A stretch of DNA of 64,000 nt from Pelagomonas calceolata (GCA_918797485.1 CAKKNE010000006.1:2232001-2296000); one strand, 5' to 3'; shown: positions 26,952-35,923, counted from the stretch's first letter. Notes: generated from the sequence alone by a model not told the origin. Numbers and translations: made by a program.

Positions 26952-27027
26952 AGTACGTGTCCCATTGATCTCTTTGGACCAGTAGCGAACCGAACGGTAC
27001 TCAAGCGGCTGCATGTCGCGATTTGGC

Positions 27028-27051
27028 GCTAGTGTCTTACAAGCCGCTAGC
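27028..27051 (-). promoter_or_regulatory. CTAG palindromic upstream element
   Basis: GCTAGTGTCTTACAAGCCGC followed by TAGC is a strong copy, 234 bp upstream of the RRM-RsmH fusion ATG at 27285. Confidence 0.8.
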
Positions 27052-27284
27052 TGCCTCAACCGAGCGGCGCCCGAGAGCGATCGCTTGTGCGGCGTGTGAG
27101 GCCGGCCAGCTTTAGTGAAAAGTCTATATCGCTGCGGTCCATCGATTATCGCTGCCGCGTGTCAAGGCTGCATCATCAATCGAGCACTGCCACTACAGAG
27201 TGCACCCAAGAGAGAGCACCATTGCTGCACGCCACCGACGCGCATCAACAACAAAGACGCGCAGCAACAACAGCACACAACAAA

Positions 27285-28874
27285 ATGGCCGACAGCCAAA
27301 AGTACACCGCCGAGGAGAAAGCGCGCCACGCCGCGCGCGTCAAGGAGCGCGAGGCGCGCAAGAAGGAGCGCCAGAAGCAGAAGAAGGCCCTGACGAAGCA
27401 AGCTTCAATCGCACCACAAGCTACGAACGGCGGCCACAAGACTTATGATGCTTCATTACTCAAACGCGCGAGAAACGTGGGCGGACCCCCGTACGAGGCG
27501 TTTTTGAAATACTTGCCCCATGATTGTACCGAACAGCAAGTCACACAATTCTTCGCGGGCTGCGGTTCGTTGGAAAAAGCGCCTCGCATCCTGAAAGACC
27601 GGGCCACGGGAAGAGTTATAAGAGGCTTCGTGACGTTCGCCGAAGAGCAAGGCTTACAAAACGCTCTACAAAAAGACGGTCATAAGTTAGGTGGAAGAAA
27701 CATCAGCGTCACAATAGCCACAACGCACGGCACGTGCCAGCAGGAGGGCACGCACACGCCGGCGATGGCGTCTGAAGTGGTTGATGTTCTAGGTGCTCGA
27801 CATTCGAACGGTGTCTTCGTTGACGGGACTTTTGGAAGAGGCGGACATTCAAGGGAAATCCTGAAAGCGCTGGGTCCGTCGGGACGGTTACATGGCTTCG
27901 ACGTGGACGAGGACGCGATACGAGCCGGTAAACAACTGGAAAAACAGGACTCAAGGTTCACGATCCACCGGGCGCCCTTCTCGCAGATGCTCAAACACCT
28001 AGGAGACAAGGTACAAGGTGTTCTGCTGGATGTTGGTATTTCTTCACCTCAACTGGATGGCGGGCGAGGGTTTCGTCCGGAAGTGGAAGGTCCTGTTGAT
28101 ATGAGATTTGACGCCTCTGAGCAGTCCGAGACGGCGTTGCAGTACCTCGTACGAGTTTCAAGACAAGAATTAGCGGCTGCTCTAGAAGCGTTCGGTGGGG
28201 AGCGGCCCGCGCATGCTAGACGCATAGCCGACGCCGTCGCGCTCGCGAAGGCCGAGGACCCGTCACTCTCAAGCATGACGACGTCGAAACTAGCGCAATT
28301 GGCCTCGGCGGCGAAGGGGCACCGGGAGTACCAGCAGATGCACCCGGCCAAGATGACTTTTCAGGCTCTTAGGGTCGCGGTGAACCGGGAATTTGCCGAG
28401 TTAAGGGATGGCCTGGAAGCGGCGACGGAGGCTTGTGGCTTGAATGGCGCCGTTGCGGTCCTGACGTGGAAGCACGCCGAGTGTGCGGTTGTGGTCGATT
28501 TTCAGGCGACGCACTCATTGGCCGAGAAGGATTCAATGCTACTCAAGTATAGTAGTGGTGTCTCAGATTCTTGGGGCGTCGTGGTAGATCAAGCGCGGCG
28601 GCCCACGGATGCGGAACTGCGGCGCAACTCGCGGGCTAGGTCGGCCGTCTTGCATGTGCATAGGAAGTCAAGAGGGACGCGGTTGTCTGACTTGGAGGCG
28701 AAGGCTGGTGCAGTGTTGAATTGGGCGCCTCATCATATACCAGTGCCGGCGGAGCAGAGAGCCGGCTGCGACCGCTGGGGCGCCGGTGCTGGAAAGAAGA
28801 AGAAGAAGCGCGACGAGACGCCCGAGGAGCGCAAGGCTCGGAAGAAGGCGAAGAAGGCTCGCCGCAAAGAGTAA
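27285..28874 (+). CDS. RRM domain fused to RsmH/MraW-type rRNA N4-cytosine methyltransferase
   Basis: A 529-residue protein. A charged helix (residues 1-40) leads to an RRM at about 65-140: AFLKYLPHDCTEQQVTQFF as RNP2 region and VIRGFVTFAEEQG as RNP1 region. From about residue 150 it is a full RsmH: HTPAMASEVVDVLG, the SAM motif FVDGTFGRGGHSREIL, LLDVGISSPQLDGG, RGFRPEVEGPVDMRFD, and TFQALRVAVNREF. RsmH methylates N4 of C1402 in small-subunit rRNA of bacteria and organelles. A lysine-rich tail ends it. No organelle signal is seen from ATG 27285; the frame opens upstream at 27087 but that part is not family-like. The RRM fusion is unusual. Confidence 0.9.
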   Translation: MADSQKYTAEEKARHAARVKEREARKKERQKQKKALTKQASIAPQATNGGHKTYDASLLKRARNVGGPPYEAFLKYLPHDCTEQQVTQFFAGCGSLEKAPRILKDRATGRVIRGFVTFAEEQGLQNALQKDGHKLGGRNISVTIATTHGTCQQEGTHTPAMASEVVDVLGARHSNGVFVDGTFGRGGHSREILKALGPSGRLHGFDVDEDAIRAGKQLEKQDSRFTIHRAPFSQMLKHLGDKVQGVLLDVGISSPQLDGGRGFRPEVEGPVDMRFDASEQSETALQYLVRVSRQELAAALEAFGGERPAHARRIADAVALAKAEDPSLSSMTTSKLAQLASAAKGHREYQQMHPAKMTFQALRVAVNREFAELRDGLEAATEACGLNGAVAVLTWKHAECAVVVDFQATHSLAEKDSMLLKYSSGVSDSWGVVVDQARRPTDAELRRNSRARSAVLHVHRKSRGTRLSDLEAKAGAVLNWAPHHIPVPAEQRAGCDRWGAGAGKKKKKRDETPEERKARKKAKKARRKE

Positions 28875-28884
28875 TTGTAGTGTG

Positions 28885-29409
28885 TTAAATGACGTTAAGC
28901 CCGAAGCCCAGCCCCTTCGACAGCACGACCGAGCGCAGCCTCACTTGAAAATAGACGTCCGCGTTCGGCGGGATGATGGATCCTGCTTTTTCGCCGGACT
29001 TGGGGTAGCCTGTGCTACCATAAGCGAGCTTCGCCGGGAGCTTGCACCGCCGCGTGCCGCCGATGTTCATGTCGGCCAGGAGGCACTCCTCCAATCCCGG
29101 CGCTACTTTTTTTTCGCCGAGTTTGACTTTGATAGGCTTCTCGAAGCGCGAGAACTCCTTGCCCTCGAAGTCGTTGAGCCACGCGATGTAGTCGATCGTG
29201 ACGGTGTTATCTATTTTTGCCGGGCCGTCGCCCTGGCCAACCTTGACGTCGTAGTACTCTAAACCGGAGGCGGTTTTGGTCATCTCTTGGGCATGCGTCG
29301 GCGTCGGCAGGGCGAGGGCCGCGGGCGCGCCTAGCATCCATGCGCGGCGGTGCATCGGTTTCAGAGCGCTTGCTGCACATGCCGTGGCTGCGATGGCGAG
29401 GAGCTGCAT
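28885..29409 (-). CDS. FKBP-type peptidyl-prolyl isomerase, thylakoid lumen type
   Basis: A 174-residue immunophilin that would speed proline isomerisation in protein folding. The leader MQLLAIAATACAASALKP is a plastid-directed signal peptide. A second hydrophobic segment with a twin-arginine-like start (HRRAWMLGAPAALALPTPTH) ends in AQE and suggests thylakoid lumen import. The FKBP domain follows: SGLEYYDVKVGQGDGP, VTIDYIAWLNDFEGKEF, VAPGLEECLLADMNIGGTRR, and LAYGSTGYP. Some aromatic pocket residues differ from FKBP12, as is common in lumenal FKBPs. Its stop is 10 bp from the stop of the convergent fusion gene. Confidence 0.9.
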   Translation of the reverse strand: MQLLAIAATACAASALKPMHRRAWMLGAPAALALPTPTHAQEMTKTASGLEYYDVKVGQGDGPAKIDNTVTIDYIAWLNDFEGKEFSRFEKPIKVKLGEKKVAPGLEECLLADMNIGGTRRCKLPAKLAYGSTGYPKSGEKAGSIIPPNADVYFQVRLRSVVLSKGLGFGLNVI

Positions 29410-29535
29410 TTTTGCTAGCTAAAAATCGTAGTAATGCAGCAACAAGAACGCAGTGGTCGATTGAAGCAATCCGCAGTCAGCTGAGAGCACCAATCGCGCG
29501 TTTGCAGCTCACTTTTTGCCTGGCTGCAGCTGCAT

Positions 29536-29559
29536 GCTAGTGCCTTACATGCCGCTAGC
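29536..29559 (-). promoter_or_regulatory. CTAG palindromic upstream element
   Basis: GCTAGTGCCTTACATGCCGC followed by TAGC. It lies 127 bp from the FKBP ATG and 252 bp from the channel ATG in the 401-bp divergent gap. Nothing else is recognised in the gap. Confidence 0.8.
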
Positions 29560-29810
29560 TCTAAGTTTCCGGCTTCTCTTTGTCCGGGACGATTTAGCGG
29601 CCGTCGGCTTCAGCTGGACATCCCAGGCACTTATTCGTGAGATTTCTTGTGACCGCAGCGACCTCTCGGCTCCCAGGAGCTAGATACGCTAGCACCCCCT
29701 CAGTGGCACCTGGCCTGCAGCATCGCAGCGGTGGTCGGATCGGTGCACAAGCATCGTAGCGTCGCATAGGTGCGCAGTCGTCGCTGCGTCGTCGCGGATC
29801 GTAAGAAAAA

Positions 29811-30680
29811 ATGCTAAACACGCTGCGCCGCCGCGCCGACTACGCCACGCTGTCGCGAAGAGGCACGTTTCGCGAGTGGACGCGCGAGGTTCGGCTGCGC
29901 GAGTACGTGAAACGCGCCCTCAAGGCGACCGCGGCCGTCGCGGGCATCATCCTCGCCGGCGGCGCCGTCTATAGTCTTGCAGAGGGCCGCCAGTTCGCCG
30001 AGAGCTGCTACACGGCGCTCGCAATAGCAACAACAATTGGCGTTTCCGACGACCTCGAGCCGAAGACCGCCGCGGGCCGCTGCTTCACGGTTTTCTACTC
30101 GCTGTCGACGTTCGTCGCCCTGCCCTTGTTACTAAATGTGGCGGCCAACGGCGTGGCGCGCGTCGGCCTGACGCTCTGGGGCGCCGTGGCCGGCTACGAG
30201 TTGACGCGGGACCCGACGCTGCGCCACCAGCGCCGGCTGGGCTGCGTTTTAACAATTCTCGTGCTGCACGTATTGCTATTCGGCGGCCTCATGGGCTACA
30301 CGCTGACGTTTCTGGCGCCGTCGTACTGGGAGTCGGTCTACTACGCGTACATGGCGCTCTCGTCGATTGGCGTTGATTCCACTGTTCCGCACACGCCCGC
30401 GGCCGTCGCCTACGTGGCGTACTACGTGCTCGCCGGGCTGGGGCTCCTGACGCTCGTCGCGGAGGACGCCTACGGCCTCTACTGCGTCTACAAGGCGTAC
30501 CTGGATGACGAGGAGGATTGCGCCGTGCACGAGTCTCCCCGGTTACTGCGGCGCGACAGCTCGCAGATTGAACCAAAACTCAATTGGGTCCTCGGCACCG
30601 TGCACAAGATACTAAACCTCCCGCGGCGCCTCTCGGCCCAGGCCCTCGCGAGCGCCACGACGAATCCCCTGCGACCATGA
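29811..30680 (+). CDS. Two-pore-domain potassium-channel-like membrane protein
   Basis: A 289-residue protein with the transmembrane-pore-transmembrane pattern twice. Pore 1 is CYTALAIATTIGVSDD (residues about 66-80). Pore 2 is YYAYMALSSIGVDSTVPHTP (about 176-196). The filters read TIGVS and SIGVD instead of the canonical TxG[YF]G. Membrane segments are near residues 38-56, 95-118, 143-166 and 200-228. A short cytoplasmic C-terminus carries RRDSS, a possible phosphorylation site. The architecture is that of TPK/K2P channels, but ion selectivity is uncertain given the missing second filter glycine. ATG 29811 follows an A-rich leader. Confidence 0.75.
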   Translation: MLNTLRRRADYATLSRRGTFREWTREVRLREYVKRALKATAAVAGIILAGGAVYSLAEGRQFAESCYTALAIATTIGVSDDLEPKTAAGRCFTVFYSLSTFVALPLLLNVAANGVARVGLTLWGAVAGYELTRDPTLRHQRRLGCVLTILVLHVLLFGGLMGYTLTFLAPSYWESVYYAYMALSSIGVDSTVPHTPAAVAYVAYYVLAGLGLLTLVAEDAYGLYCVYKAYLDDEEDCAVHESPRLLRRDSSQIEPKLNWVLGTVHKILNLPRRLSAQALASATTNPLRP

Positions 30681-30711
30681 CTGTGTGTGTCCTAAGTGTT
30701 GTTAACATAAC

Positions 30712-32931
30712 CTACTTCCGCCGCTTCTTTTTCTTCGTCGGCAGCTCACCAGGCACTGGCGCCTCGACGTCTCCGTCCTCGTCCAATTGATCGGGGTGCG
30801 CCGCGAAATACGCGTCGGCGTCGGCGAAGGGCGACGCGCCCTTGCGCTTCTTTTTTTCCGAAGGCGCGGGCGCCGCGGCGGTCTTCTTCTCCTGTTGAGG
30901 GGGCGCCGCGTCGTCCTCGTCGTCATCAGAGAACGGGAAGTCGTCGGGCTCCGAGCCCGCGCTGCCGGAGTCGCCAGAGTCGCCCGACGACGCGTCCGAG
31001 GCCGCATCGCCGGAGCCGTCGGAGTCCGAAGCGCCGCCTTCAGACCCGTCGGAGTCGTAGATCGGCAGGCCGACGATCGGCGAGTCGTCACTATCACTAT
31101 CATCTTCCAGATCAAGGTCGTCCGCCGCGAAGGCCATAGCGTCGGCGCGGACGTCGTCGTCGTCGTCGTCTGAGGACGAAGCGTCCTCCTTCTTCGATGC
31201 TACGGCTTTGAAGGACCTCAAGAAAAACCGGTCTTCCGGCGCTACACTATCAAGGTGCTTCCCGGTCAAAGCCTTGACAGGTACTCTATCGTCGATAGCC
31301 GTCGTGCGCGCGTGGCCGTGCTGCTTCGTCCGCTGCTTCGGGTTTCTATAGGCAAATCTATCCAGGAAGCGCATCAGACCAAAGTCTACCAAGGGGTCGC
31401 CTCCATATTGGATCGTTTTTGAGGAAGCCAGCTTCTCGGCCCAGGCCCTACAAGAAGGGTGGTAGTGCGTCCTCAGCGTGTGGAGCTCCCAGAGCTTGCC
31501 CGGTGAGGCGTGGGCTGGATCGCGCTTCAAGAGCAAGCGCCAGTCATCTTCTGAAGCACGGCCCGCGATGAGTGATCGGCCTAATTCAGGCCGTTTCTCG
31601 AAGACATTGGACGCCAAATAAGTCGACGCGCAGGCGACCTGCGGCGAGTTGTGCAAAGCGACTTGGACGCATCTTTTTAGTAGAGCCGAGGCGTCGCCGC
31701 CTTTACACGCTCGGAAGACCACGTTGAGCAGTAGCGCGGGTTTGGACGGCGTCCGCGTCTCCGGGGCATGCAAAGCCGCATACAAGGCGCGCTCGAAGCG
31801 CGATCGCAGCACGGGCGCCTCCGACGACAATCTCTCTAGTAACTGTAAAGCCCTCACGCGGGCCGGTCCCGTGCCCGCGTGGGCCAGCCCAAACAAAGCA
31901 TCTAGCTCTTTGGAGGTAGAGGCGTCCAAGACACCCTTCCGGGCGTACGGTAAGGCGCGCGCGACGCCGGTCAGCAGCGCCGCTAATAGTTTGGTCTGGA
32001 GGTCGCCGGCGTCCACCGACGCCACAAATAAAGCAAGGTACATCTTCACGAGGGAGGTGGCGACCGGTTCTAACTCAGAAGACAGGTAGACCTGGGACAG
32101 GCACGCCACGGCGGCCAGGCGCGCCTTGGCTCCTACGGAACCTTTCGGTGCTCTCGCCGTGAAGCCCTGGATTTCTTCCACAACAACACCCGTCATCGCC
32201 CGATGCGCCTTGAGCACCTCTGATAATAGCTGAGACGCCCGCGCTGAGACCGACGGATCGGGATCACCCAACTTGTTGACTAAGAGAGCCAACAACTCCG
32301 CTTCTTGCTCGGGTTTTGATTTTAGTAAATGAGCGCACGTCTCCGCGGCAAAGCGTCGTAGTTCCGACGCGGAGTGCTTCAGGTAGCCCTGCACCACGTT
32401 CACAAAAGACGCGTAGCGTTGTTTGAGCTTCTCCTCAAACAACCACAGCACCTGCCGTTCCGAGGACTGCGGGAGAGGGGGGCGGTTCTCCAGCGTGACT
32501 AATCTACGGTCGCCCGGCAAGCCCGATCTGCTGGAAAAGACCTCCTTCAAGGAATCGATGGCCATCTTCGCCGTGTGCTTTCCCGCCTTCGCCGTCGAGA
32601 GTAATGAATCCAGCGTCTCGAGGCGATGGATCGGAGACTCTTGCACCATGAGCGTCATCGCAGCTACTTTGTCGGCCATGGTGCCGCTTCTTAAAACTTG
32701 ACTCATGTAGCGGTCGTCGCCGGAGGCGCGCGCTTCTCTTTTTGAAGTCCAATTTCGCACTTCGTCTCCAAATAAGCGCTCGGCGCTCGCTCGCAGCGCC
32801 GCGACTTGCGTCGCGTTCGGCGTGCCTTGCTCCTTGCCACCGTTTCGGGCGTGCCACGGCGTGTCATCCGTGTCGTCGAAGAGGACCGTGCCTTTGCCGC
32901 TGCCGCGCGGCTTTGCGGCGGGCTTGGGCAT
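30712..32931 (-). CDS. Noc1/MAK21/CEBPZ-type ribosome biogenesis protein
   Basis: A 739-residue protein of the CBF/Mak21 family, needed for early 60S pre-ribosome maturation in the nucleolus. GKHTAKMAIDSLKEVF and QVLWLFEEKLKQRYASFVNV in the first third, then HEAT-like helices, lead to the CBF domain (about residues 365-570), which ends with DFGLMRFLDRFAYRNPKQR. DRVPVKALTGKHLDSVAPED and DRFFLRSFKAVASKK follow. The C-terminal 150 residues are acidic (runs of Asp/Ser) with a lysine-rich end, as in Noc1. The start ATG is at 32931. The order and tail fit CEBPZ/Noc1 better than Noc3 or Noc4. Confidence 0.85.
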   Translation of the reverse strand: MPKPAAKPRGSGKGTVLFDDTDDTPWHARNGGKEQGTPNATQVAALRASAERLFGDEVRNWTSKREARASGDDRYMSQVLRSGTMADKVAAMTLMVQESPIHRLETLDSLLSTAKAGKHTAKMAIDSLKEVFSSRSGLPGDRRLVTLENRPPLPQSSERQVLWLFEEKLKQRYASFVNVVQGYLKHSASELRRFAAETCAHLLKSKPEQEAELLALLVNKLGDPDPSVSARASQLLSEVLKAHRAMTGVVVEEIQGFTARAPKGSVGAKARLAAVACLSQVYLSSELEPVATSLVKMYLALFVASVDAGDLQTKLLAALLTGVARALPYARKGVLDASTSKELDALFGLAHAGTGPARVRALQLLERLSSEAPVLRSRFERALYAALHAPETRTPSKPALLLNVVFRACKGGDASALLKRCVQVALHNSPQVACASTYLASNVFEKRPELGRSLIAGRASEDDWRLLLKRDPAHASPGKLWELHTLRTHYHPSCRAWAEKLASSKTIQYGGDPLVDFGLMRFLDRFAYRNPKQRTKQHGHARTTAIDDRVPVKALTGKHLDSVAPEDRFFLRSFKAVASKKEDASSSDDDDDDVRADAMAFAADDLDLEDDSDSDDSPIVGLPIYDSDGSEGGASDSDGSGDAASDASSGDSGDSGSAGSEPDDFPFSDDDEDDAAPPQQEKKTAAAPAPSEKKKRKGASPFADADAYFAAHPDQLDEDGDVEAPVPGELPTKKKKRRK

Positions 32932-33090
32932 GCTGCACTGCAGCTACAGTGTGTTGCGCGCGTCTGTCGCGTCGAAGCAGCTTGTGCAGCGGCGGCAGCG
33001 TCACGGTTTCGATGAATGCGGCTCAGCGAGCACGCTTATGTGGTAGCTGAAGTGAGTGCGGCGCCTCAGCAGCTTCAGCTTCGCCTATTT

Positions 33091-33113
33091 CTAGTGGTCT
33101 TACAGACGCTAGC
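33091..33113 (-). promoter_or_regulatory. CTAG palindromic upstream element
   Basis: CTAGTGGTCTTACAGACGCT followed by AGC. It lies 160 bp from the Noc1 ATG and 139 bp from the syntaxin ATG in the 320-bp divergent gap. Confidence 0.7.
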
Positions 33114-33251
33114 TCGTTCGCGGCCTTGGCCTTTTGAGTAGCGCATTGATCACGCGCGCGCTGATTACACACGTAAATCTCACCCGCCACACCGCCCGGC
33201 AGCGCAGCGCCGCGCCGCAGTTCCGCTGAGTCGACGCAGACTGCTGTGGAG

Positions 33252-34181
33252 ATGGACACCAACAACATCGATGTGGTGCGCGCCATCGTCAAGGCCGCGC
33301 GACCCTCCGACGCGAAGCGGGCGCCGCCGCGGCGCCCGCAAAAGCCGCCGCCGGCGCTCCAGCGCGCCGCGGCCTTGGTGCAGGGCGTGGACGCGTGCGA
33401 AACCGCTCTGAAACGCTGCGCGCGCGCTTATGCGATGCCCGATGACGACTCAGCGATGACGGATGCCGCCAGGGACGCCGTCGACGCGCGCGTCCGGGCG
33501 CTCTTGCGGGAATGCCAAGCTGCTTTGGACGAACCGTCGGCGGACAGCGGGAAACCGGGTTCACGAGAAGCGCACGCCCGGGGCGGCGTCGAGGTCGCGC
33601 GGGCGCGCACGGCGGCGCTGGCTGCGTTATTCCGGGACCTCGAGGTTTTAAGAAGGCGCCGAGAAGCCGCGGCGTCGGCGCCGCTCGCGATTCGCGCGGC
33701 GGTGGACGCCGACGCGGCGCTCCGCACGTCAAACGAGGACGCGGAGCTCCAAGCGATGCGCGGCCGGCGCATCGTCGCCGTCGAGCCGCCAAAGCCGAAG
33801 CCGAGGCCAGTCGCTGCGAAGCCGGCCGCGACGCCGCGGCCGGCGCCGGCGCCCGCGCGAGTGCCCGCGAACCAATTGCAACGGGAGCAGGCGCAGCTCG
33901 AGGCCGAGTTCGAGAGCCTGTCCGACGCCGCGCGGACCGTCGAAGCCAGGACCGAGGACGTGTCCCGCCTCGCGGCGCAGTTCGCCACCCTCGTCGACGA
34001 GCAGCACGACCAGGTCGTGACGCTCGACGGCCTCGTGGGCGACACGGCGAACCAGGTCGACAAGGCCGGCGACCACGTCGCCCAGGCGGCGTCGCGCCGG
34101 GCGACGCTGCCGCGCGTCTTCAACGCCGTCGTGTTAACGTTGGCGGCGCTGCTGCTGCTGATCCATGCGGTGCACTCGTAA
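33252..34181 (+). CDS. Syntaxin-18/Ufe1-like Qa-SNARE
   Basis: A 309-residue tail-anchored SNARE expected on the ER, for Golgi-to-ER fusion, the step that consumes COPI vesicles. The N-terminal third is helical (Habc-like), beginning DVVRAIVKAARPSDAKR. The SNARE helix is at about residues 215-280: NQLQREQAQLEAEFESLSD, RTEDVSRLAAQFATLVDEQH and VVTLDGLVGDTANQVDKAGD, with a glutamine at the central layer. A single C-terminal span, FNAVVLTLAALLLLIHAVH, anchors it. The LQxE...LExExESL pattern is characteristic of syntaxin 18. ATG 33252 follows a GTG-opened frame. Confidence 0.82.
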   Translation: MDTNNIDVVRAIVKAARPSDAKRAPPRRPQKPPPALQRAAALVQGVDACETALKRCARAYAMPDDDSAMTDAARDAVDARVRALLRECQAALDEPSADSGKPGSREAHARGGVEVARARTAALAALFRDLEVLRRRREAAASAPLAIRAAVDADAALRTSNEDAELQAMRGRRIVAVEPPKPKPRPVAAKPAATPRPAPAPARVPANQLQREQAQLEAEFESLSDAARTVEARTEDVSRLAAQFATLVDEQHDQVVTLDGLVGDTANQVDKAGDHVAQAASRRATLPRVFNAVVLTLAALLLLIHAVHS

Positions 34182-34251
34182 TGTTATGTTTGTGTCTTCT
34201 TACGCTGTCTGTGTCTAGACGGGGCTGTCTTCCTTAGAATTTGTTGTGGTT

Positions 34252-35544
34252 TTAAAGCATATGTCTTAAGCTACTCCATTTTCCCGAAGAGGAGGAGTCT
34301 CGGCGCCCGATATTCTGATCCGAATATGCGATGCGCTGTTCTGCGTGCTGCTTCTTCGCCGCAAGATACTCGTCGAGGTTGTCGAACTCGCGGCCGGGGA
34401 AAACGTGGTTGTTGGCCCACTTGCCGTTTTGTTTCTGATAGCCCCCCTCAACAGACACCCTTTCTAGCTCCGATTTGAACTTCATGCGCTTTGCCGAACG
34501 GTGACTAAATGTCGCTCTGAGCGTTGGCGCCTCGGGGTCGACAATCACCTTCGGCGCCGGCGCGCGTCCAGATCGGCGCGGTGTAGCCGCCGCCGCCAGC
34601 GTCGGCGGTAGCGCGGCCAACACTGAGGCGAGCGGCGCCTCCCCGGGAAAGTTGACGGCCGGCTCGTTCCTATACTCGACCAGCGCGGCGTCGTAGGCCC
34701 GCGCGGCGTCCTCCTCCTCGTCGAAGTCGCCGAGGTGAACTTTAGACCCTAGCAATTTGATCTGCGCGGTCCACTTGCCCCTATGCCGGCGCACGCCCGT
34801 AAATCGACTGGTCTTGGGGGCGCGGACCGGCGCGGGCCGCGCGGCAGGGACCGGCGCCGGTGCCTGCTTGTACTCAGCCTCAGTGCGGTAGGCACCGCCG
34901 GTTCGCGCGAGGGCGAGGGCGCCCTCGAGGTACTTCCTCAACGCGGACAACGACTGCGCATAGTCATGGGTTACGTAGTCCTTGCCGGTGACGTCGTAGT
35001 AGCACGGGAAGTCTTGAGGCACCGTGACGGCGAATTTGGTTTCATTCTCCTGTCCCGCGCCACAGATGAAGCCACGGCTCACCAGCGGCTCGTGGAGGCC
35101 CCTCATGTTCGTGCGATCCTTGAGCGCCTCGAGCAGGTCCGTGCAGACGGTGACCCAGGCCGACGCCGTCGACGCGACGTGTCGCCTCGTCGCGGGCTGC
35201 GGTGCCGGCGCGCCTGGCCTGGGTGCGAGGCAGACGTCGCCCTGTTTTGCCCGGCAGGGAGCACATTCGCCACAACGCCGATGAGGTAGGCCACAGCCGC
35301 AGCTCGCCGGGCACGGGTAGGTGCGGCGCGGCGCTACGGCGCGTGGCCTTGTCTGTGCGTCCCGGGGCACGACGGCGCGCGGAGCCGGTGGCGTGCCCAA
35401 CGCGCGAGGCGTCGACGCCGGCGGCGGGGCGGGTGGGGCCATCACCGGCGGCGGCGAATTGCCGTCGCTCAGAGACTCGCTCTCGCGTTGCGCGACGATG
35501 ATGGCGTCAAGCTGGAGCAGGACGTGGGGCGGCGGGAGTTCCAT
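34252..35544 (-). CDS. AP2/ERF-domain protein with Cys-rich motif
   Basis: A 430-residue likely transcription factor. One AP2 domain at about residues 248-305 (SRFTGVRRHRGKWTAQIKLL, KVHLGDFDEEEDAARAYDAA) would bind DNA through a three-stranded sheet. Upstream, around residues 77-106, is a cysteine cluster CPASCGCGLPHRRCGECAPC followed by a further Cys, with CxxxCxCx6CxxCxxC spacing that could hold zinc. Between them is an unknown conserved-looking block (DFPCYYDVTGKDYVTHDYAQ). The C-terminus repeats a KMKFKSELERVS/GGYQKQNGKW segment of unknown role. The start ATG is at 35544. Confidence 0.78.
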   Translation of the reverse strand: MELPPPHVLLQLDAIIVAQRESESLSDGNSPPPVMAPPAPPPASTPRALGTPPAPRAVVPRDAQTRPRAVAPRRTYPCPASCGCGLPHRRCGECAPCRAKQGDVCLAPRPGAPAPQPATRRHVASTASAWVTVCTDLLEALKDRTNMRGLHEPLVSRGFICGAGQENETKFAVTVPQDFPCYYDVTGKDYVTHDYAQSLSALRKYLEGALALARTGGAYRTEAEYKQAPAPVPAARPAPVRAPKTSRFTGVRRHRGKWTAQIKLLGSKVHLGDFDEEEDAARAYDAALVEYRNEPAVNFPGEAPLASVLAALPPTLAAAATPRRSGRAPAPKVIVDPEAPTLRATFSHRSAKRMKFKSELERVSVEGGYQKQNGKWANNHVFPGREFDNLDEYLAAKKQHAEQRIAYSDQNIGRRDSSSSGKWSSLRHML

Positions 35545-35721
35545 TTCACGACTAAACTTGTTTCACTTCAGGCAGAGCAGAGTCTCCAAAGCCAGGACTC
35601 CAGGATGAACCAGTACGAATTTCGACGCGAAATGATGCGCGGTCTGTGCGGTCTATTCACAACTATATTCACGGCGTCCGGCGAGCAAAGAGTGGCCCTC
35701 ACTTGAGGTCAAGCCTCGAGA

Positions 35722-35745
35722 GCTAGCTGCTGTAAGGCACTAGCA
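35722..35745 (+). promoter_or_regulatory. CTAG palindromic upstream element (proximal of two)
   Basis: GCTAGCTGCTGTAAGGCACT followed by AGCA, 178 bp upstream of the AP2 gene ATG. A second, consensus copy is 105 bp further up in the same orientation. Confidence 0.75.
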
Positions 35746-35826
35746 GGCAACGCGTTCGGCAATGAGCCAGTTTGAGGAGATCCCGCCCCCGGGGCGCGGC
35801 TTCCAGGGCTCCCGCGCTTTAGGTGG

Positions 35827-35854
35827 GCTAGCGGCCTGTAAGACACTAGCAAGC
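35827..35854 (+). promoter_or_regulatory. CTAG palindromic upstream element (consensus copy)
   Basis: GCTAGCGGCCTGTAAGACAC followed by TAGCAAGC is the best match to the window consensus. It lies 283 bp upstream of the AP2 gene and 70 bp from the stop of the cyclin H gene. The 379-bp gap has no other visible feature. Confidence 0.85.
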
Positions 35855-35923
35855 AAGCAACGCGAAGCGCTCGCTCGCCTAGACTACTCGGGCGAGGATT
35901 CACGAAGAACACAGGATAGCATA

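Larger units (their letters stand above)
25630..27027. other. Gene-free, repeat-rich, lower-GC island
   Basis: About 1.4 kb with no credible gene, and visibly richer in A/T than its surroundings. After the stop of the preceding gene lie two one-mismatch versions of the CGCGTCGATGGCG motif (25649-25661 and 25673-25685). The island holds repeat Y (25928-25990), two copies of repeat X (26041-26204 and 26331-26420), and a pair of 42-45 bp direct repeats (26586-26627 and 26907-26951). It is probably the remains of non-coding mobile elements; family unknown. Confidence 0.5.
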
